Shown: positions 31,001 through 41,105 of the stretch, piece after piece
Position numbering within the stretch: the stretch's first letter is position 1
Layout of the letters: every line of letters starts with the position of its first letter
Assembly (NCBI RefSeq): GCF_003428875.1
Contig: NZ_QQRS01000011.1
Coordinates: 1 to 55,147 of the forward strand
Source: Planomicrobium okeanokoites
GTDB taxonomy: Bacteria > Bacillota > Bacilli > Bacillales_A > Planococcaceae
DNA: 55,147 nt
Reading direction: 5' to 3'
Translations under genes and position numbers: made by a program
The notes under the pieces: generated by a model
Database searches by the model: none
What the model was told of the DNA's origin: nothing
What the model saw: only the letters and a program-made list of their open reading frames with translations

Positions 31001-31629
31001 AGGCGTTTGATCGCACGTGTGCGGCGTTGCCCTTGAGCTGTTTTCAATTCTTCTTTCAATGAATCCGTTTCGCGCTCAAGATCAATTTCCTGAAGAAGTC
31101 GCTTGATCGCTTCGGCTCCCATTGCAGCCTGGAATTTCTTACCGAATTTGTCACGGTAAGCGCGGTATTCTTTTTCAGACAGCAATTGTTTCTTTTCAAG
31201 CGGTGTATCCGCAGGATCGATAACAACATATGAAGCAAAGTAAATAACTTCTTCCAATGAACGCGGTGACATATCAAGGATAAGTCCCATGCGGCTCGGA
31301 ATGCCTTTGAAATACCAGATATGTGAAACTGGCGCAGCTAATTCGATGTGCCCCATGCGTTCACGGCGGACTTTCGAACGCGTGACTTCTACGCCACAGC
31401 GATCACAGACAACACCTTTATAACGAACGCGTTTGTATTTTCCGCAATGGCATTCCCAGTCTTTTGTAGGACCGAAAATACGTTCACAGAACAAACCGTC
31501 TTTTTCCGGTTTTAATGTACGATAGTTAATTGTTTCTGGCTTTTTGACTTCTCCATAAGACCATGAGCGAATTTTATCGGGTGAAGCTAATCCGATTTTC
31601 ATGTACTCAAAATTGTTCACATCTATCAA
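28024..31629 (-). CDS. rpoC: RNA polymerase beta' subunit
   Basis: A 1201-residue subunit with the N-terminal zinc ribbon (CHCG...CDRCG, about residues 60-80), the catalytic [12 protein letters not shown] (metal-binding aspartates, about 448-459), bridge helix and trigger loop ([20 protein letters not shown]), and the second zinc site (CGTDRG ... [13 protein letters not shown]). Length is close to that of B. subtilis. The start is a TTG at 31629 with GGGAGG eight bases upstream, matching the B. subtilis N terminus. It follows rpoB by 105 bases that include a GGGCAGT/ACTGCCC hairpin without a T run. Confidence 0.98.
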   Translation of the reverse strand: MIDVNNFEYMKIGLASPDKIRSWSYGEVKKPETINYRTLKPEKDGLFCERIFGPTKDWECHCGKYKRVRYKGVVCDRCGVEVTRSKVRRERMGHIELAAPVSHIWYFKGIPSRMGLILDMSPRSLEEVIYFASYVVIDPADTPLEKKQLLSEKEYRAYRDKFGKKFQAAMGAEAIKRLLQEIDLERETDSLKEELKTAQGQRRTRAIKRLEVVESFRNSGNNPDWMILDVLPVIPPELRPMVQLDGGRFATSDLNDLYRRVINRNNRLKRLLDLGAPSIIVQNEKRMLQEAVDALIDNGRRGRPVTGPGNRPLKSLSHMLKGKQGRFRQNLLGKRVDYSGRSVIVVGPNLKMYQCGLPKGMAIELFKPFVMKELVERGLAHNIKSAKRKIERLHSEVWDVLEDVIKEHPVLLNRAPTLHRLGIQAFEPTLVEGKAIRLHPLVCTAYNADFDGDQMAVHVPLSSEAQAEARLLMLAAQNILNPKDGKPVVTPSQDMVLGNYYLTLERKGATGEGATFSGPEEVLVAYQTGHVHLHTRIAIKAASVNNPTFTAEQNKMLLLTTVGKIIFNEILPKSFPYINEPTDYNLQVETPAKYFVPTTTDIRKHIEEAELVTPFKKKILGEIIAEVFKRFHITETSRMLDRMKSLGFKYSTQAGITVGISDIVVLPDKGEILVEAQDNVDKVMKQFRRGLITEEERYARVISFWSSAKDVIQEKLMASLDNMNPIFMMSDSGARGNASNFTQLAGMRGLMANPAGRIIELPIKSSFREGLTVLEYFISTHGARKGLADTALKTADSGYLTRRLVDVAQDAIVRENDCGTDRGLLVGALMEGTEVIEELEERIVGRHAKKTIRHPETKEVIVAKDELITQDLTRLIVEAGIKEVTIRSAFTCNTKHGVCKKCYGTNLATGDEVEVGEAVGIIAAQSIGEPGTQLTMRTFHTGGVAGDDITQGLPRIQEIFESRNPKGQAVISEITGTVTEIDEIREGQKEITIQGDVETRKYLAPYNARLKVQADDVIVRGQVLTDGSIDPKQLLQVKDVQAVQVYLLKEVQKVYRMQGVEIGDKHVEVMVRQMFRKVRVIEAGDTELLPGSLLDIHQFTEANVKAVLEGNLPATSRPVILGITKASLETESFLSAASFQETTRVLTDAAIKGKRDELLGLKENVIIGKLVPAGTGMQRYRQIKIAQSEKAPTEEIVGSES

Positions 31630-31734
31630 GGAGCCTACCTCCCTTTTGTCTCGAGTTTCTATACGGCTCTTCCTCGTTAATGACCAAGTGAATGGATGCG
31701 GGGCAGTGCTGGACTGCCCTTCTCCAATTATTTA

Positions 31735-34700
31735 TCAATCAACTGTTCCAATCGGTGTTTCCTGATCTGCAATCGGCAGGATGTTCAAAGAATCAGCGGG
31801 TTGAAGATCTTCCTCTTCATCCAAATCGCGCAATTCAATTTCCTCATCATCGATTGTCAGCATTTTAACATCCATACCAAGACTTTGAAGTTCTTTTATC
31901 AATACTTTGAATGATTCCGGCACACTAGGCTCCGGAACACTTTCGCCTTTAACAATTGCTTCATACGTTTTAACACGTCCGACTACATCATCCGACTTGA
32001 CAGTCAAAATTTCCTGCAGCGTATGTGCAGCACCGTATGCTTCAAGCGCCCAAACTTCCATCTCACCGAAACGCTGTCCGCCGAATTGTGCTTTACCACC
32101 AAGCGGCTGCTGGGTAACGAGTGAATATGGTCCAGTTGAACGGGCATGGAGCTTATCGTCAACCATGTGTGCCAGTTTGATCATATACATGATTCCGACA
32201 GATACACGGTTATCGAAGGCTTCACCTGAACGGCCATCATAAAGGATGGTTTTCCCGTCTCTAGGCATGCCTGCTTCTTCCATTGTTTCCAGAACATCTT
32301 CTTCATTCGCTCCATCAAATACCGATGAAGCCATATGAATGCCAAGTGAACGGGAAGCCATTCCCAAGTGAAGTTCCAGTACTTGCCCGATGTTCATACG
32401 GGAAGGAACGCCAAGCGGGTTCAACATGATGTCGACAGGAGTGCCATCCGGCATGAACGGCATATCTTCTTCCGGAAGGATCCGGGAGATAACACCTTTG
32501 TTACCGTGGCGTCCGGCCATTTTATCACCGACAGAAATCTTACGTTTCTGCACGATATAAGCACGGACCAATTGGTTAACGCCTGGCGGCAACTCATCGC
32601 CGTCTTCACGGTTGAAGATTTTAACATCCAATACAATACCGCCGGCGCCGTGTGGCACACGCAGCGATGTATCACGGACTTCGCGAGCTTTTTCACCGAA
32701 AATGGCGTGAAGCAAGCGTTCTTCCGCAGTCAATTCCGTTACGCCTTTAGGCGTTACTTTACCGACAAGGATGTCGCCATCTTTAACTTCTGCCCCGACA
32801 CGGATGATTCCACGGTCATCAAGGTTGCGAAGTGCATCTTCACCGACGTTTGGAATATCACGTGTAATTTCTTCAGGTCCCAATTTCGTGTCACGGGAAT
32901 CTGATTCGTATTCTTCAATATGAACAGAAGTATAAACGTCATCTTTAACAAGACGTTCACTCATGATGATCGCATCTTCATAGTTGAAACCATCCCATGT
33001 CATGAATGCTACCAGGACATTTCGGCCCAATGCCATTTCGCCGCGCTCCATTGAAGGTCCATCAGCCAGGATATCGCGTTTTGAAACACGGTCTCCGACT
33101 TTAACGATCGGACGCTGGTTATAGCTTGTACCTTGGTTTGAACGGATGAATTTCTGCAAACGATAAGTGTCTGTATCGCCTTTGACTTCATTGCCGTCAA
33201 CTTCTTCTATGCGGCGCACGCGGATTTCTTTCGCTTCCACGTACTCGACGATTCCGTCGTTTTTAGCAATGACTGCTGCACCTGAATCTCTTGCTGCAAG
33301 ATGTTCCATTCCAGTACCTACAAAAGGAGCTTCCGGATTTAACAACGGAACAGCCTGACGCTGCATGTTCGCACCCATAAGGGCACGGTTGGAGTCATCA
33401 TTTTCAAGGAACGGGATACAAGCAGTCGCAACAGAAACGACCTGTTTCGGCGAAACGTCCATGTAATCGACGCTGCTGCGTTTATAAAGCGTGTTTTCAC
33501 CGCGGAAACGGGCCACTACTTCTTCTTCGACAAATGAACCATCCGGATTTAAGACTGAGTTCGCCTGTGCCACTACGTAATTATCCTCTTCATCAGCTGT
33601 CAGATAATCGATTTGACCTGTCACAAGACCAGTTTCAGGATCAACGCGGCGGTAAGGTGTTTCAATAAATCCGAATTTATTCACTTTCGCGAATGTGGAA
33701 AGTGTATTGATCAAGCCGATGTTCGGTCCCTCAGGAGTTTCAATCGGACACATGCGGCCATAATGCGAGTAATGAACGTCACGCACTTCAAAACCGGCGC
33801 GCTCACGCGTTAAACCACCAGGCCCAAGCGCTGACAGACGGCGTTTGTGCGTCAATTCAGCAAGCGGGTTCGTTTGGTCCATGAACTGCGATAATTGCGA
33901 ACTGCCGAAGAACTCTTTAATTGATGCAATAACCGGACGGATGTTGATCAATTGCTGAGGTACGATCGCTTGTGTATCGTTGATGGACATACGCTCACGC
34001 ACAACGCGTTCCATACGGGATAAACCGATGCGGAACTGGTTTTGCAAAAGCTCTCCGACTGAACGGAGACGACGGTTACCAAGGTGATCGATATCGTCAG
34101 TGTTTCCAACTCCGTATAAAAGGTTAAAGAAGTAACTGATGGAAGAAATGATATCGGCAGGAGTTACATGCTTGATCTTATCTTCTATATAAGCATTGCT
34201 TATAACAGTGATCTCTTTTTGCTCTTCGTCATTCGGAGCATAAATCTTAACAGCCTGCAATGTCACGTCGCCTTCTAAAACTCCGCCTACTTGAGTGACA
34301 GTATGGAAGCCCACACCACTTTCAAGATTCGGGATGATTTTATCAAGGACGCGGCGATCGATGACTGTACCAGCTTCTACAAGAATTTCCCCTGTTTCCG
34401 GATCAACCAGCGTTTCGGCAATAGTTTGATTGAAAAGGCGGTTCTTGATGTGAAGCTTCTTGTTCATTTTATAACGGCCTACATTGGCCAAGTCATAGCG
34501 TTTTGGGTCGAAGAAGCGTGAATATAATAAGCTCTTTGCACTTTCGACTGTCGGTGGTTCACCCGGGCGCAGACGCTCGTAAATTTCCAGAAGCGCTTTT
34601 TCAGTGCTTTCTGTATTATCTTTTTCAAGCGTATTGCGTAAGTATTCGTTATCGCCAAGCAAATCGATGATTTCCTGGTCGGAACCGAATCCAAGCGCTC

Positions 34701-35289
34701 TCAATAGCACCGTTACAGGAAGTTTTCGTGTGCGGTCGATTCTGACATACACAACATCTTTCGCATCTGTTTCGTATTCAAGCCAGGCACCACGGTTTGG
34801 AATGACAGTTGCGCCAAATCCTTTTTTACCGTTTTTATCTGTTTTGTCATGGAAATAGACGCTTGGTGAACGGACAAGCTGTGAAACGATGACGCGTTCA
34901 GCGCCGTTGATGACGAAAGTGCCGGTTTCTGTCATCAATGGGAAATCTCCCATGAAAACATCCTGCTCTTTCACTTCATCCGTTTCTTTGTTATGAAGAC
35001 GCACTTTAACACGCAGTGGAGCCGCGTAAGTAACATCGCGTTCTTTTGATTCGTCTACTGGATACTTCGGTTCTGCAAGACTGTAATCAACAAACTCGAG
35101 CGACAGATTTCCTGTGAAATCTTCAATCGGCGAAATATCGCGGAACATTTCGCGCAGCCCTTCTTCAAGGAACCACTCATAAGATGATGATTGAATTTCA
35201 ATCAGGTTCGGAAGATCCAGCACTTCACTGATTCTCGAAAAACTTCTGCGTTGACGATGTTGACCGTACTGAACTAGTTGACCTACCAA
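31735..35289 (-). CDS. rpoB: RNA polymerase beta subunit
   Basis: An 1184-residue subunit. The rifampicin-binding region [20 protein letters not shown] and [10 protein letters not shown] looks wild type, and [19 protein letters not shown] is the conserved catalytic-region block. I chose the TTG at 35289 because GAGGGG is well spaced before it and B. subtilis rpoB also begins with TTG at this residue; a GTG three codons upstream at 35298 lies inside the ribosome binding site. A promoter lies about 190 bases upstream, and rpoC follows. Confidence 0.98.
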   Translation of the reverse strand: MVGQLVQYGQHRQRRSFSRISEVLDLPNLIEIQSSSYEWFLEEGLREMFRDISPIEDFTGNLSLEFVDYSLAEPKYPVDESKERDVTYAAPLRVKVRLHNKETDEVKEQDVFMGDFPLMTETGTFVINGAERVIVSQLVRSPSVYFHDKTDKNGKKGFGATVIPNRGAWLEYETDAKDVVYVRIDRTRKLPVTVLLRALGFGSDQEIIDLLGDNEYLRNTLEKDNTESTEKALLEIYERLRPGEPPTVESAKSLLYSRFFDPKRYDLANVGRYKMNKKLHIKNRLFNQTIAETLVDPETGEILVEAGTVIDRRVLDKIIPNLESGVGFHTVTQVGGVLEGDVTLQAVKIYAPNDEEQKEITVISNAYIEDKIKHVTPADIISSISYFFNLLYGVGNTDDIDHLGNRRLRSVGELLQNQFRIGLSRMERVVRERMSINDTQAIVPQQLINIRPVIASIKEFFGSSQLSQFMDQTNPLAELTHKRRLSALGPGGLTRERAGFEVRDVHYSHYGRMCPIETPEGPNIGLINTLSTFAKVNKFGFIETPYRRVDPETGLVTGQIDYLTADEEDNYVVAQANSVLNPDGSFVEEEVVARFRGENTLYKRSSVDYMDVSPKQVVSVATACIPFLENDDSNRALMGANMQRQAVPLLNPEAPFVGTGMEHLAARDSGAAVIAKNDGIVEYVEAKEIRVRRIEEVDGNEVKGDTDTYRLQKFIRSNQGTSYNQRPIVKVGDRVSKRDILADGPSMERGEMALGRNVLVAFMTWDGFNYEDAIIMSERLVKDDVYTSVHIEEYESDSRDTKLGPEEITRDIPNVGEDALRNLDDRGIIRVGAEVKDGDILVGKVTPKGVTELTAEERLLHAIFGEKAREVRDTSLRVPHGAGGIVLDVKIFNREDGDELPPGVNQLVRAYIVQKRKISVGDKMAGRHGNKGVISRILPEEDMPFMPDGTPVDIMLNPLGVPSRMNIGQVLELHLGMASRSLGIHMASSVFDGANEEDVLETMEEAGMPRDGKTILYDGRSGEAFDNRVSVGIMYMIKLAHMVDDKLHARSTGPYSLVTQQPLGGKAQFGGQRFGEMEVWALEAYGAAHTLQEILTVKSDDVVGRVKTYEAIVKGESVPEPSVPESFKVLIKELQSLGMDVKMLTIDDEEIELRDLDEEEDLQPADSLNILPIADQETPIGTVD

Positions 35290-35478
35290 CTTATTCACCC
35301 CTCAATAAAACGATTATAGGTCTTTGCGATTTCTACAAAATGGTGTATGATATCGAAAAGACAAAAAGAAAACGAGACCAATAAATCAGCTCATTTTCGG
35401 TTAACACGTGATTGGTACTGTCGCCATGCTCTGCCCGAAAAAGGGCAAACGACCTCAAAATAATAAATTTTGCATTTC

Positions 35479-35505
35479 ATTATAATATCATAGGGATTTT
35501 GTCAA
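35479..35505 (-). promoter_or_regulatory. Probable rpoB promoter
   Basis: The minus strand has a perfect -35 TTGACA (35500-35505) right after the methyltransferase stop codon. The best -10 TATAAT (35479-35484) is 15 bases away; a poorer TAATGA gives 17. About 190 nt of leader with a GCCC/GGGC hairpin follow before rpoB. Confidence 0.6.
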
Positions 35506-35506
35506 G

Positions 35507-36109
35507 TCAAACTTTTCTGGCCTCAAAAATGAAGTATCCCTTCTTCTTTTCCGCCACTCGGCAATTGCCGAAAAGTTCTTCCAATTTTTCCTGCGTCGAA
35601 GGAGCTCCCTGCTTTTTCTGGATTACCACCCATAACGATCCGCCAAGCGCAACTTTACTCCATGCTTCTTCGTAAAATCTGAAAACCGTTTCCTTACCGG
35701 CGCGGATCGGAGGATTCGTCAATATTGCCGAAAACCCTTCTTCTTCAACTGCAGAAAGTCCATCACTTTCATAGATTTCAACATTTTCAACATTATTTTT
35801 CGTTGCATTTTTCTTGGCCAGTTCGATGGCGCGTGTATTGACGTCCACCATATGAACTTGTTTCCGGGGAAAAGATTTTGCGATGGCAATTCCAATCGGC
35901 CCATAACCGCAGCCGACATCCAGCACCGGCCCTTCTACAGCAGAATCTTCGAATGTGTCAATCAAGACCCGTGAACCGAAATCCACTTCGTTTTTGCTGA
36001 ATACACCCGAATCCGTCTGGAAATGAAATTTTTCGCCACGCAGGGTAAAATCCCATTCTTGGGGTTTGCTTGTCGTTTGAGGATTTTTGGAATAATAATG
36101 CTGTGACAT
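35507..36109 (-). CDS. RsmC-like class I methyltransferase (YbxB family)
   Basis: A 200-residue S-adenosylmethionine-dependent methyltransferase with SAM motif DVGCGYGPIGIAIA (about residues 62-75) and the NPPI motif (about 130-133) found in small-subunit rRNA guanine-N2 and related methyltransferases. It corresponds to B. subtilis YbxB, annotated as a 16S rRNA G1207-type enzyme by similarity to RsmC; the real target is not shown. It lies between rplL and rpoB, the conserved location, after the rplL terminator. Confidence 0.88.
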   Translation of the reverse strand: MSQHYYSKNPQTTSKPQEWDFTLRGEKFHFQTDSGVFSKNEVDFGSRVLIDTFEDSAVEGPVLDVGCGYGPIGIAIAKSFPRKQVHMVDVNTRAIELAKKNATKNNVENVEIYESDGLSAVEEEGFSAILTNPPIRAGKETVFRFYEEAWSKVALGGSLWVVIQKKQGAPSTQEKLEELFGNCRVAEKKKGYFIFEARKV

Positions 36110-36167
36110 AAAAAGCCCTCCTTACATTAATCAACCAGCGGCACGAAGTTAAATTTAAAATGAAGAA

Positions 36168-36203
36168 AAAGCTCGTCGGTTTACACTGACGAGCTTTTTC
36201 TGT
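36168..36203 (-). terminator. Terminator after rplL
   Basis: The minus strand pairs AAAAAGCTCGTC with GACGAGCTTTTT (loop AGTGTAAACC). It should cap the rplJL transcript while letting some polymerase continue to the rpoB side. Confidence 0.92.
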
Positions 36204-36224
36204 ATTGCTATTAAGATTCAGAAA

Positions 36225-36587
36225 TTATTTAACTTCTACTGAAGCGCCAACTTCTTCAAGTTTGCCTTTGATTTCTTCTGCATCTTCTTTAGAAACGCCT
36301 TCTTTAAGAGCTTTAGGAGCTTCGTCAACTAGTGCTTTAGCTTCTTTCAAGCCTAGGCCAGTAACTTCGCGTACTGCTTTGATAACTTTGATTTTTTGGT
36401 CTCCTGCAGAAGCAAGGATTACATCAAATTCAGTTTGCTCTTCAGCAGCAGCAGCGCCGCCGCCAGCTGCAGCAGCTACAGGAGCAGCAGCAGTTACGCC
36501 GAATTCTTCTTCGATTGCTTTAACAAGGTCGTTAAGTTGTAGAACTGTCATTTCTTTGATTGCGTCTAAGATTTGTTCTTGTGTCAT
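36225..36587 (-). CDS. rplL: 50S ribosomal protein L7/L12
   Basis: A 120-residue protein with the N-terminal dimerisation helices ([20 protein letters not shown]), an alanine-rich hinge (about residues 36-52) and the factor-binding C-terminal domain ([20 protein letters not shown]). It forms the flexible stalk with L10. The hinge on the minus strand is a GCA/GCT-rich, low-complexity run. Confidence 0.98.
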   Translation of the reverse strand: MTQEQILDAIKEMTVLQLNDLVKAIEEEFGVTAAAPVAAAAGGGAAAAEEQTEFDVILASAGDQKIKVIKAVREVTGLGLKEAKALVDEAPKALKEGVSKEDAEEIKGKLEEVGASVEVK

Positions 36588-36641
36588 TATTAGTTCCTCC
36601 TATGATAGGTAATTTTTTTGTATTGCTAGGCAGCTAAGAGA

Positions 36642-37148
36642 TTAAGCGCCTTGTTCTTGTTCTTCTTTTTGGTCTGCAACTGCTTTTGTTGTAGCAGCAA
36701 AGTTGCGGACTGGAGCTTGAAGCACGCTGAGTAGCATAGACAATAGACCTTCGCGTGATGGAAGTTCTGCCAATGCTTTAATATCTTCCGCAGAAGATAC
36801 AGCACCTTCGATAACGCCCGCTTTAATTTCAAGCGCTTCGTTCTTTTTCGCGAAATCGTTGATGATTCTCGCTGGCGCTACGACATCTTCGTTAGAAAAT
36901 GCGATAGCGTTAGGACCTGTAAAGTGTTCGTTGATCGCTTCAAGACCATGCATTTCAGTAGCACGGCGAGTCATTGAGTTTTTGTAGACTTTGAACTCAA
37001 CGCCTGCTTCACGAAGCTGTTTACGAAGTTCTGTTAATTGTGCAACGTTCAATCCGCGGTAATCAACGACTACTACAGAAGCTGCAGAGCCGAATTTATC
37101 AGCGATTGTTTGCACGACAACTTTTTTCGTTTCAACTGCTTTTGTCAT
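36642..37148 (-). CDS. rplJ: 50S ribosomal protein L10
   Basis: A 168-residue stalk-base protein ([20 protein letters not shown], and the C-terminal L12-binding helix). I chose the ATG at 37148 with GGGAGG upstream; the ten-codon extension is part of the leader. It follows the L10 leader and its consensus promoter. L10 complexed with L12 is expected to repress its own transcript by binding the leader. Confidence 0.97.
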   Translation of the reverse strand: MTKAVETKKVVVQTIADKFGSAASVVVVDYRGLNVAQLTELRKQLREAGVEFKVYKNSMTRRATEMHGLEAINEHFTGPNAIAFSNEDVVAPARIINDFAKKNEALEIKAGVIEGAVSSAEDIKALAELPSREGLLSMLLSVLQAPVRNFAATTKAVADQKEEQEQGA

Positions 37149-37189
37149 TTTGGCACCTCCCATAGATTTTCCATTCATACCGTTTCCAT

Positions 37190-37331
37190 AAGAAAAGCCT
37201 CTGGTCCATTACAGACACAGAGGCATAAAGTCAGCATCAAAAAGATGTTTACTGAATTCATTGTCCTCGGCAGGGATAATTTAAGCGACTGGCGCCCCTG
37301 CTGTCTGCGGTACAAACGTATATTTCACAAC
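37190..37331 (-). ncRNA. L10 leader with transcription attenuator
   Basis: A leader of about 140 nt between the promoter and rplJ carries the CCCTGCCGAGGACAATG block that I recall from Firmicutes L10 leaders and ends in a terminator hairpin, GCCTCTG (37218-37224) with CAGAGGC (37197-37203), followed by TTTT. Binding of the L10-L12 complex to the upstream structure is known to control premature termination in B. subtilis. The assignment combines sequence, position and a visible terminator. Confidence 0.8.
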
Positions 37332-37337
37332 TCCGCT

Positions 37338-37366
37338 ATTATAGCCGAGATATTGTGTAATGTCAA
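37338..37366 (-). promoter_or_regulatory. rplJL promoter (consensus sigma-A)
   Basis: The minus strand has TTGACA (37361-37366), exactly 17 bases and TATAAT (37338-37343). It is a full consensus match at both boxes and the best promoter in the window. It starts five bases after the rplA stop. Confidence 0.95.
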
Positions 37367-37370
37367 TAAA

Positions 37371-38069
37371 TTATTTAACGACAACTTTCGTCGGGTCAAC
37401 TTTTACAGCAGGTCCCATTGTAGTTGTTACGTTAAGTGATTTAATGTAAGTTCCTTTAGCAGTAGCCGGTTTAGCTTTAACTACTACATCGTAGATAGCT
37501 TCCAAGTTTTCAGCAAGTTTGCTGTCATCGAAAGAAACTTTTCCGATTGGCGCGTGGATGATACCTGTTTTGTCTGCACGGTATTCCACTTTACCAGCTT
37601 TGATTTCCTGAACAGCTTTAGCTACATCAAATGTAACAGTTCCTGTTTTCGGGTTTGGCATCAAGCCTTTTGGTCCCAATACGCGGCCGATTTTACCAAC
37701 TTCACCCATCATGTCAGGTGTTGCTACGATCACGTCGAAGTCAAACCATCCTTGTTGGATTTTTTGGATATATTCAGCATCGCCTACGAAATCAGCGCCA
37801 GCTGCTTCAGCTTCTTTCAGCTTGTCGCCTTTAGCGAATACTAATACGCTTTGAGTTTTACCAGTACCATTTGGAAGCACAACTGCTCCGCGGATCTGCT
37901 GGTCGTTCTTGCGCGTATCGATTCCAAGACGGAAAGCCACTTCAACTGTTGCATCGAAGTTTACTGTGCTTGCTTTTTTCGCAAGTTCAATCGCTTCTTT
38001 TGCCTCATAAAGGTTAGTACGGTCGATCAATTTTGCTGCTTCGCGCAGCTTTTTGCCTGTTTTAGCCAT
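37371..38069 (-). CDS. rplA: 50S ribosomal protein L1
   Basis: A 232-residue stalk protein ([20 protein letters not shown] and [19 protein letters not shown]). In many bacteria L1 represses the rplKA mRNA. It follows rplK by 106 bases. Confidence 0.98.
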   Translation of the reverse strand: MAKTGKKLREAAKLIDRTNLYEAKEAIELAKKASTVNFDATVEVAFRLGIDTRKNDQQIRGAVVLPNGTGKTQSVLVFAKGDKLKEAEAAGADFVGDAEYIQKIQQGWFDFDVIVATPDMMGEVGKIGRVLGPKGLMPNPKTGTVTFDVAKAVQEIKAGKVEYRADKTGIIHAPIGKVSFDDSKLAENLEAIYDVVVKAKPATAKGTYIKSLNVTTTMGPAVKVDPTKVVVK

Positions 38070-38175
38070 TTTACTTGTCCTCCTTGTTGTGGTCTAGCGG
38101 TTTTAAACCTCCCACGATTAAAGGCTGCGCAGCTCTTTACGAACTTGCGCAACCCGTCCAAAAACAACTGCTGGA

Positions 38176-38601
38176 TTAGTCTTCGATAGTAATGCCCATG
38201 CTGCGAGCAGTACCTTCAACCATCAACATTGCAGCTTCAACTGAAGCGGCATTTAGATCTGGCATTTTAGTTTCTGCGATTTCGCGAACTTGATCGCGTT
38301 TAACAGTCGCTACTTTGTTGCGGTTCGGTTCGCCTGAACCTGATTCAATACCAGCCGCTTTTTTCAAAAGAACAGCAGCGGGTGGAGTTTTCGTAATGAA
38401 TGTAAATGAACGGTCTTCAAATACCGAAATCTCAACTGGAATGATCAGTCCTGCTTGTTCAGCAGTACGTGCGTTGAACTCTTTACAGAAGCCCATGATG
38501 TTAACACCTGCTTGACCTAGTGCAGGTCCAACCGGTGGAGCTGGGTTTGCTTTTGCTGCAGGAATCTGCAATTTTACAACTTTAATCACTTTTTTAGCCA
38601 C
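38176..38601 (-). CDS. rplK: 50S ribosomal protein L11
   Basis: A 141-residue protein ([20 protein letters not shown], then [20 protein letters not shown]). It binds the GTPase-associated 23S region and is needed for RelA activation and thiopeptide action. The GTG at 38601 has AAGGAGG upstream and matches the family start; the 17-codon upstream frame is leader. It has its own promoter. Confidence 0.97.
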   Translation of the reverse strand: MAKKVIKVVKLQIPAAKANPAPPVGPALGQAGVNIMGFCKEFNARTAEQAGLIIPVEISVFEDRSFTFITKTPPAAVLLKKAAGIESGSGEPNRNKVATVKRDQVREIAETKMPDLNAASVEAAMLMVEGTARSMGITIED

Positions 38602-38729
38602 GAAACACACCTCCTTAAGTCCGTGATGTGGTAATAGGGTTTCCCCTCCCACTCAATATCTGTCTGTCAACTATGTTGATAGAATTAGCTAAATTGTACA
38701 GATTGTCCTATGACAGTCTGACCTATGAA

Positions 38730-38758
38730 ATAATACCACTTATGAAACGGAATAGCAA
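38730..38758 (-). promoter_or_regulatory. rplKA promoter (sigma-A)
   Basis: The minus strand shows -35 TTGCTA (38753-38758), 17 bases and -10 TATTAT (38730-38735), the latter preceded by TGG (extended -10). A leader of about 120 nt follows. Confidence 0.8.
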
Positions 38759-38765
38759 GCGGCTT

Positions 38766-39299
38766 TTATATTTTCTGGACTTGCTCGAAATCAAGCTCCA
38801 TTTTCGTCTCACGGCCGAAGATATCAATAGAAACTTTCACCTTGCCTTTAGTCTCATCGATCTCTTCCACTTTGCCCTGGAAGTTCGCGAATGGCCCTTC
38901 CATGACTTCGACGATATCAGCAACCGCAAAGTTGATGTCGACACGGCGTTCTGTCATGCCCATCTGCTTCAGGATGAAATCGACTTCTTCATCAAGCAGC
39001 GGAGTAGGCTTGGCTCCGCCACCTGAAGAACCGATGAATCCGGTCACTCCCGGCGTATTGCGGACAACATACCAGGATTCGTCTGTCATGATCAATTCGA
39101 CCAGAACATATCCCGGGAAAGTTTTGCGCATTACTGTGCGTTTTTTGCCGTCTTTAAAATCAGTTTCCTGCTCTTCAGGAATGATGACGCGAAAAATCTT
39201 ATCTTGCATACCCATTGTTTCGACACGCTTTTCCAAATTGGCTTTGACTTTATTTTCATAACCGGAATATGTGTGGACTACATACCAATTCTTTTCCAT
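38766..39299 (-). CDS. nusG: Transcription elongation/pausing factor NusG
   Basis: A 177-residue protein with an NGN domain (NWYVVHTYSGYENKVKANLE, residues 4-23) and a C-terminal KOW domain (about 125-175). It contacts the RNA polymerase clamp; in Bacillus it stimulates pausing. The ATG at 39299 gives the family N terminus, but the only strong ribosome binding site, GGAGG, is 24 bases upstream. A small GGAC/GTCC hairpin between them would shorten the distance to about 11. A TTG at 39338 upstream is a poorer alternative. A terminator-like hairpin separates nusG from secE. Confidence 0.95.
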   Translation of the reverse strand: MEKNWYVVHTYSGYENKVKANLEKRVETMGMQDKIFRVIIPEEQETDFKDGKKRTVMRKTFPGYVLVELIMTDESWYVVRNTPGVTGFIGSSGGGAKPTPLLDEEVDFILKQMGMTERRVDINFAVADIVEVMEGPFANFQGKVEEIDETKGKVKVSIDIFGRETKMELDFEQVQKI

Positions 39300-39340
39300 A
39301 ATCGCACGGACTGAACGTCCATCCCTCCTTTTTTCCAAAT

Positions 39341-39370
39341 GAAAAAACCCGTTCTCGTAGAATGACGGGC
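39341..39370 (-). terminator. Terminator-like hairpin between secE and nusG
   Basis: The minus strand pairs CCCG with CGGG, has a three-base bulge, then TTCT/AGAA around ACG, and runs into TTTTTT. It is weaker than the other terminators here. It may attenuate, not stop, transcription into nusG, for which no clear promoter is visible downstream. Confidence 0.6.
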
Positions 39371-39408
39371 TATTTTTTATGCATTATTCTTGTTGCGCGC
39401 TTCTTCTG

Positions 39409-39594
39409 TTACAGCGCTAAGAACCAACGGAATAATTCCGAGATGCCTGTATCGACCAATGCGAAGAAAAGTGCCATGAAGATAACTGTGGAAAGAACGA
39501 CGATCGTATAGCGTGTCAATTCCTTGCGTTTAGGCCAACTTACTTTTCTCATTTCCGAAACGACGTTTTTAAAGAAATCGCCAATGTTACCCAT
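39409..39594 (-). CDS. secE: Preprotein translocase subunit SecE
   Basis: A 61-residue protein with a conserved amphipathic stretch (FFKNVVSEMRKVSWPKRKEL) and a single membrane helix (about residues 33-55). It clamps SecY in the translocase. It lies between rpmG and nusG as in other Bacillales. Confidence 0.97.
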   Translation of the reverse strand: MGNIGDFFKNVVSEMRKVSWPKRKELTRYTIVVLSTVIFMALFFALVDTGISELFRWFLAL

Positions 39595-39652
39595 TGTTCA
39601 AAAACCTCCGAAGTTTAAAAATCACTCTATATCGTTCGGCATTCACTTAAAT

Positions 39653-39799
39653 TCATAACGTTTGTTTATGCACGGTATGCCCATTGCAATGAGCACAGAA
39701 TTTATTAAGTTCCAAACGTGTGCTGGATTCCGCTTTCGCAGGAACCGTATAATTGCGGGATGCACATTTCGAGCAGCTTAAAACGATTTTTTTAGCCAT
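39653..39799 (-). CDS. rpmG: 50S ribosomal protein L33 (zinc-binding type)
   Basis: A 48-residue protein, MAKKIVLSCSKCASRNYTVP followed by 28 residues with a second CAHC pair. Cys9, Cys12, Cys36 and Cys39 form a zinc site. It sits between sigH and secE like B. subtilis rpmGB, but unlike the frameshifted copy known from strain 168 this frame is intact. Recent genomes often have several L33 paralogues; others would lie outside the window. Confidence 0.95.
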   Translation of the reverse strand: MAKKIVLSCSKCASRNYTVPAKAESSTRLELNKFCAHCNGHTVHKQTL

Positions 39800-39869
39800 T
39801 TTCCTCACCCTATTCGAGTTTGCAGCTTTTTCAAGGTTATCACCTTAAAACTTCCATGTCAACAGCACA

Positions 39870-40520
39870 TCAGGAGGTGCGGGTTTCATCTTTTTGCAGA
39901 TGCCGCTCCAGTTTCCGTTTGACCCGCTGCAGCGCGTTGTCGATCGATTTGACATGGCGCTCCAATTTTTCTGATATTTCCTGGTAGGTCTGGCCATCGA
40001 GATACAATGCCAGCACTTCGCGCTCCAGTTCACTGAGCACTTCTCCCATTTTTTCTTCCATATACATGAATTCTTCATTATTGATCATCAATTGCTGTGG
40101 GTCGTCCACTCCGTTATCAGTGAGCACGTCCATCAGCGTACGGTCGGATTCCTCGTCATAGATCGGCTTGTCCAAAGATACATAGGAATTCAGCGGAATA
40201 TGCTTCTGGCGTGTGGCAGTCTTGATGGCGGTGATGATTTGCCGGATGATGCACAATTCCGCAAACGCCCTGAAAGAAGACAGTTTATCACTGCGGAAAT
40301 CACGGATGGCTTTATACAGGCCAATCATGCCTTCCTGGATAATGTCCTCTTTGTCAGCTCCGATCAGGAAATAAGAACGGGCTTTCATCCGAACGAAATG
40401 CCGAAATTTATTGATCAGAAAATCCAGTGCTTCGGTATTTCCGTCGTGGACCAAACTGACAAGTTCCTCATCTGTCATTTCCATAAATCGCCGGGCTTGA
40501 ACTTGTTCCTGATTTCCCAC
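39870..40520 (-). CDS. sigH: RNA polymerase sigma factor SigH
   Basis: A 216-residue sigma-70 family protein with region 2 (YFLIGADKEDIIQEGMIGLY), linker RQIITAIKTATRQKHIPLNS and region 4 with a helix-turn-helix (DGQTYQEISEKLERHVKSID). In Bacillus it controls transition-state, competence and early sporulation genes; in non-sporulating relatives it mainly serves competence and stress. The start is GTG at 40520 with GGAGG upstream. The protein matches SigH strongly; whether this organism sporulates cannot be read here. Confidence 0.95.
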   Translation of the reverse strand: MGNQEQVQARRFMEMTDEELVSLVHDGNTEALDFLINKFRHFVRMKARSYFLIGADKEDIIQEGMIGLYKAIRDFRSDKLSSFRAFAELCIIRQIITAIKTATRQKHIPLNSYVSLDKPIYDEESDRTLMDVLTDNGVDDPQQLMINNEEFMYMEEKMGEVLSELEREVLALYLDGQTYQEISEKLERHVKSIDNALQRVKRKLERHLQKDETRTS

Positions 40521-40556
40521 GGTTATCCCTCCGGTCGCGCGAACCTCGATATCATC

Positions 40557-40586
40557 AGTATACAGGAACTAAAAATTGAGCGTCAA
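40557..40586 (-). promoter_or_regulatory. sigH promoter (sigma-A)
   Basis: The minus strand shows -35 TTGACG (40581-40586), 18 bases and -10 TATACT (40557-40562). It starts right after the rae1 stop. The AbrB and Spo0A sites of B. subtilis sigH were not recognised. Confidence 0.75.
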
Positions 40587-40590
40587 CCTA

Positions 40591-41100
40591 TCATTTCATT
40601 CCACGGCGCCATTTTTCAAATATTTCTGCAATTTCAGTCGGTAAGGCAATTTTTGATATTGCCTGCTGCCGTTGTATTTCTTTCACTTTTTCGGAAATCT
40701 TTTTTTGAATCTCTTCTACTTCGATTTCCAATTCCCTGGCGGAGATCCGCAATGCGCCTTTGGCGAAGATCACCCATTGTTCGGTGGAATCCGAAGTGGC
40801 CACATAAACCTGGTCCCGGCGATTATTCAAGCTGACCGCCAGCTTCTCTATCCGTTCATCTGCAGTTTCACTCTCTTTAGTGAAGATGACTTCAACGTCC
40901 GAAGTGAGATTTCGCGCTTCGATTCCCGGAACAAGATGCGCATCGAATACAATGATGACCCGCCACCCTTTATAGCCGCGGTACTCCGCCATCCTTTCGA
41001 TCAGCCGGTCTCTGGCGGAGGCCAGCTTATCTTTCTTCAATTCCCTTAGTTCCACCCAGTCTCCAATGATGTTATAGCCATCAACCAGCAGAATATTCAT
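40591..41100 (-). CDS. rae1: Ribosome-dependent mRNA endonuclease Rae1 (YacP, NYN domain)
   Basis: A 169-residue protein with an N-terminal NYN/PIN-like domain (MNILLVDGYNIIGDW, Asp7 as likely metal ligand; IIVFDAH and ATSDSTEQW supply further acidic residues) and a C-terminal helical, charged tail. In B. subtilis Rae1 cleaves mRNA on ribosomes. I chose the ATG at 41100, five bases after the rlmB stop; the ribosome binding site is weak, so translation may depend on termination-reinitiation from rlmB. Confidence 0.88.
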   Translation of the reverse strand: MNILLVDGYNIIGDWVELRELKKDKLASARDRLIERMAEYRGYKGWRVIIVFDAHLVPGIEARNLTSDVEVIFTKESETADERIEKLAVSLNNRRDQVYVATSDSTEQWVIFAKGALRISARELEIEVEEIQKKISEKVKEIQRQQAISKIALPTEIAEIFEKWRRGMK

Positions 41101-41105
41101 ATCGC

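Noticed and set aside
31640..31734. Hairpin GGGCAGT/ACTGCCC between rpoB and rpoC as a terminator
   Set aside because: No T run follows, and rpoB-rpoC must be made together. It may be a processing site, but I cannot support a specific role.
39299..39338. TTG at 39338 as the nusG start
   Set aside because: It would add 13 residues not found in other NusG proteins, and its codons include the ribosome binding site. I kept the ATG at 39299 and reported the spacing as unusual.
39653..39799. Apparent frameshift in rpmG
   Set aside because: An early reading of the A/T runs near 39781-39799 gave a broken frame. Recounting the bases gave an intact 48-codon frame with both CxxC pairs.
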